Part shown: one piece after another, positions 58,982-64,000 of the stretch
Layout of the letters: each line of letters starts with the position of its first letter
Position numbering within the stretch: the stretch's first letter is position 1
From: Gyrodactylus bullatarudis
Taxonomy: Eukaryota > Platyhelminthes > Monogenea > Gyrodactylidea > Gyrodactylidae
DNA length: 64,000 bases
NCBI GenBank assembly: GCA_012064415.1
Contig: SSNU01000068.1
Span: 236,730-300,729 of the forward strand
Direction of reading: 5' to 3'
Program-made: the position numbers and the translations under genes
Notes under the pieces: model-generated
What the model was told of the DNA's origin: nothing
The model's input: only the letters and a program-made list of their open reading frames with translations
Database searches by the model: none

Positions 58982-60672
58982 ATGACACTACTGAAGGCTG
59001 GATTCGCTCTATTTCGCCAAACTACACAAACCTTGAATAAGGTAAGTCAAGAATCTTCCAATGTTATTCCTTTTATACTTAATTCCTAAAAATTTCCTAG
59101 GCTGTGTACAATAAATATGTTCATACATCAACACCCCTTGCTGCTCAAGCTGCTGCTGAGTTTTCCTCAATTCTCGAAGATAGAATTCTCGGGCAAAGCA
59201 TGCAAACCAACCTCGAAGAGACTGGACGTGTTTTAAGCATTGGTGATGGTATTGCTAGGGTTTACGGTCTTAAAAATGTCCAGGCAGAAGAGATGGTAGA
59301 GTTCAGCTCAGGTCTTAAAGGTATGGCTCTCAATCTTGAAACCGACAATGTTGGTGTAGTCGTTTTCGGTAACGATAAGCTCATCAAGGAAGGTGATATT
59401 GTCAAGAGAGCTGGTGCTATCGTAGATGTTCCTGTTGGTGAAGAATTATTAGGACGTGTCGTTGACGCCCTTGGTAATCCAATCGATGGTCAAGGACCTA
59501 TCCAGGCAAAGCAACGATTCCGTGTTGGTCTTAAGGCTCCCGGTATCATACCAAGAGCTTCTGTTCGTGATCCTATGCAAACTGGTATTAAGGCTGTCGA
59601 TAGTCTCGTCCCTATCGGTCGTGGTCAGAGAGAACTGATTATCGGTGATCGTCAAACCGGAAAGACTGCCATCGCTATCGATACAATTATCAATCAAAAG
59701 CGTTTCAATGAATCTGGTGATCCCAAAAAGAGTTTATACTGCATCTACGTAGCGATTGGTCAAAAAAGATCAACTGTCGCTCAGTTGGTCAGAAGACTAA
59801 CTAATGCTGATGCTATGAAGTACACCATTGTCGTCTCTGCTACTGCCTCTGATGCTGCTCCTCTTCAATACTTGGCTCCATATTGTGGCTGCGCCATGGG
59901 TGAATACTTCCGTGATAATGGCAAACACTCACTCATTATTTATGACGATCTTTCAAAACAAGCTGTCGCCTATCGTCAAATGTCGCTTCTTTTGAGAAGA
60001 CCTCCAGGTAGAGAAGCTTACCCTGGTGATGTATTCTACTTGCATTCAAGACTTCTGGAAAGAGCAGCCAAGATGAACGAATCTTGTGGTGGTGGCTCTC
60101 TGACTGCTCTTCCAGTCATTGAGACCCAAGCTGGTGATGTATCTGCCTATATCCCAACTAACGTCATTTCAATTACTGATGGTCAAATCTTTCTTGAAAC
60201 CGAATTATTCTACAAGGGTGTTAGACCAGCTATCAATGTAGGTTTATCTGTCAGTCGTGTCGGATCTGCTGCCCAGACCAAAGCTATGAAACAAGTTGCT
60301 GGTAGAATGAAGCTCGAACTTGCCCAATATCGTGAATTCGCTGCCTTCGCACAGTTCGGATCTGACCTTGATGCTGCCACACAATCCCTTTTGAACAGAG
60401 GTGTTAGATTGACTGAACTTCTTAAACAAGGTCAATATGTACCTATGGCTATCGAAGAACAAGTTGTCGTTATCTATGCTGGTGTTCGTGGTCATCTTGA
60501 TAAAATGGAACCAACCAAGATCACAAAGTTCGAACAAGACTTTTTGACTTTCTTCAAAGCTAACCACTCAGATATCCTCAAAGAAATTGCTACCGCTGGA
60601 CAGTTGACTCAACAGACAGATGACAAACTTAAATCTATTGTTACTGGCTTCTTATCAACCTACAATCCTTAA
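58982..60672 (+). CDS. ATP5F1A: mitochondrial ATP synthase F1 subunit alpha
   Basis: The alpha subunit of F1-ATPase in the mitochondrial matrix. It binds non-catalytic nucleotide sites in the alpha3-beta3 hexamer. The exons 58982-59041 and 59101-60672 give 543 aa, the usual precursor length. The first exon is a basic, acidic-free presequence ([18 protein letters not shown]). The mature part begins around [14 protein letters not shown]. The Walker A motif is GDRQTGKTA, Walker B lies in SLIIYDDL, and the alpha signature [17 protein letters not shown] is present. Codon use is C/T-rich at third positions compared with neighbouring genes (many gct, ctt, gtc), as expected of a highly expressed gene. 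A polyadenylation signal (caataaaa) follows within 30 bp. Confidence 0.98.
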
Positions 60673-60771
60673 ATAAAAATAGGGAATTTTCAATAAAATA
60701 GTGTAATAAAAAATCTTATTAGATTATTTAAATTGTTTTATTAAGTACACGTTGAGCTAAGAAAATTCAAA

Positions 60772-61185
60772 ATGCGAGTTTTTACTCTACCACTTAATAG
60801 GGTTAAAGGGTTTTCATTATTGATGCAAAACAAAAGTCAATATGAGTTTATAATATCCACATTCGGTCGAGTCGAGCAGGTTCAGGTAGAGGTTGACAAA
60901 GTTTCTTTTGTCTTAAGAGAACACAGTATGAAAAGCGATAAATGCTTTTACTCCAAGATGCATTGCATCTATTACTTTATCGATGGATTTGAGTTTGTTC
61001 CTAGCTTGAACGATATCGTTTCTTGCGTCGGAAAGATGAAAGACAAATATTTTCATTGCTACAAAATAAATAATATGGAGCATAAAGAAATCGAAATACA
61101 AGAAGGTCTGGAAATAGTAACTGAAAATTATTGCCTGAGAGAGAATTCAAATGATCAAAACTATCAATTTTTGGCATTTAATTAA
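60772..61185 (+). CDS. unrecognised 137-aa protein
   Basis: A single-exon frame from ATG 60772, only 99 bp after the ATP synthase alpha stop. The sequence alternates hydrophobic and charged residues (YEFIISTFGRVEQVQVEVD, VPSLNDIVSCVGKMKDKYF), suggesting a beta-rich fold, perhaps OB-like with two similar strands-and-loop units. No signal peptide or membrane segment is visible. It has five cysteines without clear spacing. I do not recognise the family. The composition is protein-like and the frame is free of AT-rich noise, so it is probably a real gene. Confidence 0.6.
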   Translation: MRVFTLPLNRVKGFSLLMQNKSQYEFIISTFGRVEQVQVEVDKVSFVLREHSMKSDKCFYSKMHCIYYFIDGFEFVPSLNDIVSCVGKMKDKYFHCYKINNMEHKEIEIQEGLEIVTENYCLRENSNDQNYQFLAFN

Positions 61186-61244
61186 GTACTGATCGCCAAT
61201 CAGTGATCGGTTAACAATTTTTTTTTATTTTATAAATAAAGTGA

Positions 61245-62123
61245 TCAATGGATTATCAAAGATGTAATTAATTCATTAATTTCCATTTTATCATTTCTCA
61301 TCTGGAAAATTTCTTCAATCTGAAATCAATGTCACAAAATTTGACTTACTTTTTTAGAACTTGTTACAATGGCTCCTTGAGATTTTAACTCAACTAATGT
61401 TTCTTTCTCAGCTATCTGATCAAAAGTTCCTGAACAATCCAAAATAAGAAAGGTTACAGCACCTTCTTTAAGAGAATCAATGCAAGTAGCTTCTTGAAAT
61501 AAAAATTAAGTTTGATTTTCACAAATATTTTGTATGCCAAAAATAATTTAACTTACTGACACATATATGAGTGACAAGACCACAAATAAAATTTGCAACA
61601 ATATTTTTTTCTTTGAGAATTTTAGCTAATGGAGTTATACTCTTTGGTGGATTATCAAAACCAAATCCAGAATATGTTTCTGTATCAGCAATAATGCCTT
61701 TATCAATGACAATAGCATTATTAACAAACTGAAATTTAGGATTAAAAAAATTACGTTCAGACTTTTAGGAAATTCTGCACCTGAATGATTCTGAACACAG
61801 TGTTTAGGCCAAAGTCTCAGTTCAATGATTTTACCATCCGAATTCTTTAGCTGGTAGTAATTACCCATGACTAATTCAGAGTCAACCGACTTATTTTTCC
61901 AAATATCGTGGTTTTCAAGGAAGGAAATATGATTTTCTGGATGCCAATCTCTTGTGTATACTACAGTTTCAAATAATTTGGAAATATTATTTATATTGCT
62001 GATGATTTTTGGTGTTATCGGTCGATCGAAATGTTTGTCAACTCCCAGTGATCCATCAATGAAATCATTTTGAATATCTACTATGATAAGTGACAATCTA
62101 TTAAAGATTCCATTTGAGACCAT
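61245..62123 (-). CDS. nicotinamidase (isochorismatase-like hydrolase)
   Basis: It hydrolyses nicotinamide to nicotinate for NAD salvage (PNC1/Naam type), an activity invertebrates have and vertebrates lack. The exons 62123-61755, 61728-61557, 61492-61350 and 61319-61245 give 252 aa; the first intron is 26 bp. Catalytic residues are visible: Asp in LIIVDIQNDFIDG, Lys in IVIDKG and Cys in LVTHICV. Metal-binding residues are in the VYTRDWHPENHISF segment, and LWPKHCVQNHSGAEF is the typical substrate-loop signature. The last exon is a short helical tail. It is convergent with the 137-aa gene, with 59 bp between stops. Confidence 0.9.
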
Positions 62124-62647
62124 CTTAGAGGGAAAATAAAAATTTTGTTATCAATTATTTTGAATGTTCAACACAATTTTTGGTTGGTGATTCAAACGTG
62201 AATTTATTTTCTTTTGAAATTTAATATAGGTGTAGTTAAGTTAACTAGGTTAACCCACTTTTTCAATTTTAAATCCCACAGAGAAATTCACTTAGGGAAA
62301 AGCCAGATTTGTCAGACAGACTGATTTAGAGTGTAAAATTTAGACTTAAACGTTGATTTTTAATATATATTCACTTAGTATTTTAAGCAACTTGAGAGTC
62401 CTAATTTTGGAATGTTTTGAGAAGAATCAAAACTAAATTAAATTAATTATAATATTACTTTCAAGTAACATTATTAGATAAAAAAATCTCTCATGTTCTC
62501 TACACTAAATTTTAGAGCCTGTACTAAAGGTTTTTAGCAGATAAAAATCCGTATAATTTTTTCAAGAAAAAGTAAAATTTTGATATTTGTTAGAGTTTTA
62601 TTATAATTGTAACAAAACTTGAGAAGATTTGATTTATGATCGGTTTT

Positions 62648-64000
62648 CTACTTCATCTCATTGAAAACTTCTTCCAAATTACGTTGGGCCTTTTCAATCT
62701 CATTCTTTATCTCGAAAATCTGAAAAATTTATACAATGAATAAATTTTCTTCATCTTGATTAAAGCTTCTCTGATGAAATTTAAATTTGTGCTATTCCAT
62801 TAGACAATGATAACTTGAGAAATTCAATGTGCAAAAAACTTGAGTGCCATTTGTCATAATCTCACATGAAAACTCTTGATATACCATGTTATTTGCGATG
62901 TCGTAATGCATAGGATATTCTTGTTCAATTCAACTCCCTTAACTTCTGTTATGAATTCTTGAAGGAGTTTTTTCATTTTTCCCTTACTCATATCAGATTT
63001 TCTAGAAAAGCTGCATATTGAAATCGTGTCCATGTTTAAAACGAACCAGTAAATAGTACTTTCATCATCCCCCTAGAAAAAAAATATCTAGAGTGGGACA
63101 ATACAAGTTCTTATAATCATCCTGGCTTTTTTTCTCAAACCATGGCCTATTTAATTGTGAGAGAAAAATCTTGTTGGACCCCTGCTTACTTTATTTCAAT
63201 CGACAAAATTACAGAATGAATTTTTAAAATCTTTTTTCTAGAAGAACGTCTTTTTCGAAATTAGGGATCAACATATCAAAACTAAATCCAAAGAAAAAGT
63301 ATTCATTTTACACAAAACTATTGAGACCATGAATAGTCAACTCTAACCATCGTGAACTACGTTAGAATATCCGTGAAAGACATTCAGAGAAAGTTACCGA
63401 TTCAAAGAAAGTCGGAATTTTTCGTAAATGTAAGAAAACGTTAATGAAAAAAAACATCCCCTCAGCAAGCATCAAGTCCAGAGACTCATTACTCAGGACC
63501 TCTTCAAAAAATTATTTCTCATCGTGCTAATTATCTTTATTATCTTAATATCAGATTAATAAACATTCATTTTTATTTCAAGAAAATAGTTAATTTAAAT
63601 AAATTCAAGAATCGTTGATACAGTATTATTAAATAAATAAAAATTTACTCTTTGAACACATAGAAATATGATTTTCAACCTTTAAAATCTAAAAGAATAG
63701 AATAAAAAAATGTACATAGGGTTATGAGAACTCAAATTTGAGTAAAATTTCATAATTCGGACCGGATCGTTTTCAAGAGCCATTCAGCAGTTCTTGAAAA
63801 TTTTGATTCAAATTTTGAAAAATAAAACTATTTCAAGAGTAGCTTGCCCAAATAATATGTAAGCATAAAAAGAAATCAGACGATCTTTGAAAAATTTTTT
63901 GATTTGTTTCCAAGGTAATTAAAAAATAAATCATTATAACCTACCAATAAAACTGGAAAGGCCTTTGAAAAGTAGAAAGGAAACTTGATGGCTTCAAGAA
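62648..64000 (-). CDS. 3' part of an unrecognised gene (right edge)
   Basis: Three exon pieces join in phase on the minus strand: 64000-63945 (continuing beyond the window), 63072-62866 and 62719-62648, ending in TAG at 62648. The middle exon (69 codons: GDDESTIYWFVLNMDTIS onward, then MKKLLQEFITEVKGVELN) looks like a compact alpha/beta domain. The last exon is a coiled-coil-like helix (IKNEIEKAQRNLEEVF). Clean GT-AG borders and matching phases support a real gene, but I cannot name the family. The 872-bp intron 63073-63944 has no visible feature. Confidence 0.6.

Noticed and set aside
60244..60567. Antisense open frame of 107 codons within ATP synthase alpha
   Set aside because: It lies wholly inside a conserved coding exon and is a by-product of that gene's codon use; the protein resembles nothing.
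58982..61185. ATP synthase alpha plus the 137-aa gene as an operon
   Set aside because: Only close spacing supports it; a polyadenylation signal follows the first gene and no spliced-leader evidence is available.
1..64000. CRISPR arrays, bacterial contamination or a phage region
   Set aside because: No regularly spaced direct repeats were seen; conserved genes have spliceosomal introns and animal orthologues throughout.

Overview
This is a strongly AT-rich nuclear DNA window from a multicellular animal. Every conserved gene has GT-AG introns, the code is standard, and the gene set is metazoan: annexins, ATG101, NELF-A, BRK1, a PWWP+IBD (LEDGF-like) protein, Lunapark, mitochondrial ATP synthase alpha, a PR-domain zinc-finger protein and the dynein-arm assembly factor DNAAF11/LRRC6. 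DNAAF11 implies that motile cilia or flagella are built. Many introns are only 26-37 bp, which recalls small-bodied or reduced invertebrates, but the species cannot be named from sequence alone. No bacterial genes, CRISPR array or operator-like system was seen.

Layout. 0-11.5 kb is a transposon graveyard. A degenerate transposase-like gene (minus strand) is split by an inserted Ty3-type LTR retrotransposon whose 5' LTR itself carries a 237-bp MITE. Next come a second, minus-strand Ty3-type pol remnant and a spliced Tc1/IS630-type transposase fragment. 12.1-26.5 kb holds four annexin paralogues with matching exon structure: A and B (minus), C (plus) and D (plus, a pseudogene wrecked by a frameshift and at least two mobile elements). 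B and C are head to head, and their first three exons lie in 952-bp inverted arms that look almost identical. 26.6-31.7 kb is a four-exon PR-domain/zinc-finger gene with a decayed piggyBac copy in intron 3. 31.7-40 kb is gene-poor, with dispersed AT-rich repeats, foldback structures and a mariner remnant.

40-64 kb is gene-dense. It holds two small unrecognised ORFs, DNAAF11 and ATG101 (minus), NELF-A (plus, with a Tc1-like element with long terminal repeats in its 1.9-kb intron), an Amidohydro_2-like secreted protein, BRK1, the PWWP/IBD protein, Lunapark (minus), ATP synthase alpha (plus), an unknown 137-aa protein, nicotinamidase (minus) and the 3' end of an unknown minus-strand gene at the right edge. 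Two very short divergent intergenic regions (ATG101/NELF-A and Lunapark/ATP synthase alpha) probably act as bidirectional promoters.

The genes do not form one pathway. The coherent blocks are the annexin cluster (Ca2+-dependent membrane binding) and the nested mobile elements. I did not find a convincing new molecular system. The most notable signals are the near-identical annexin palindrome with a leftover exon fragment at its breakpoint, the nested insertions with readable target-site duplications, and the extreme intron miniaturisation. Exon coordinates were assigned by hand and may be off by a base or two.
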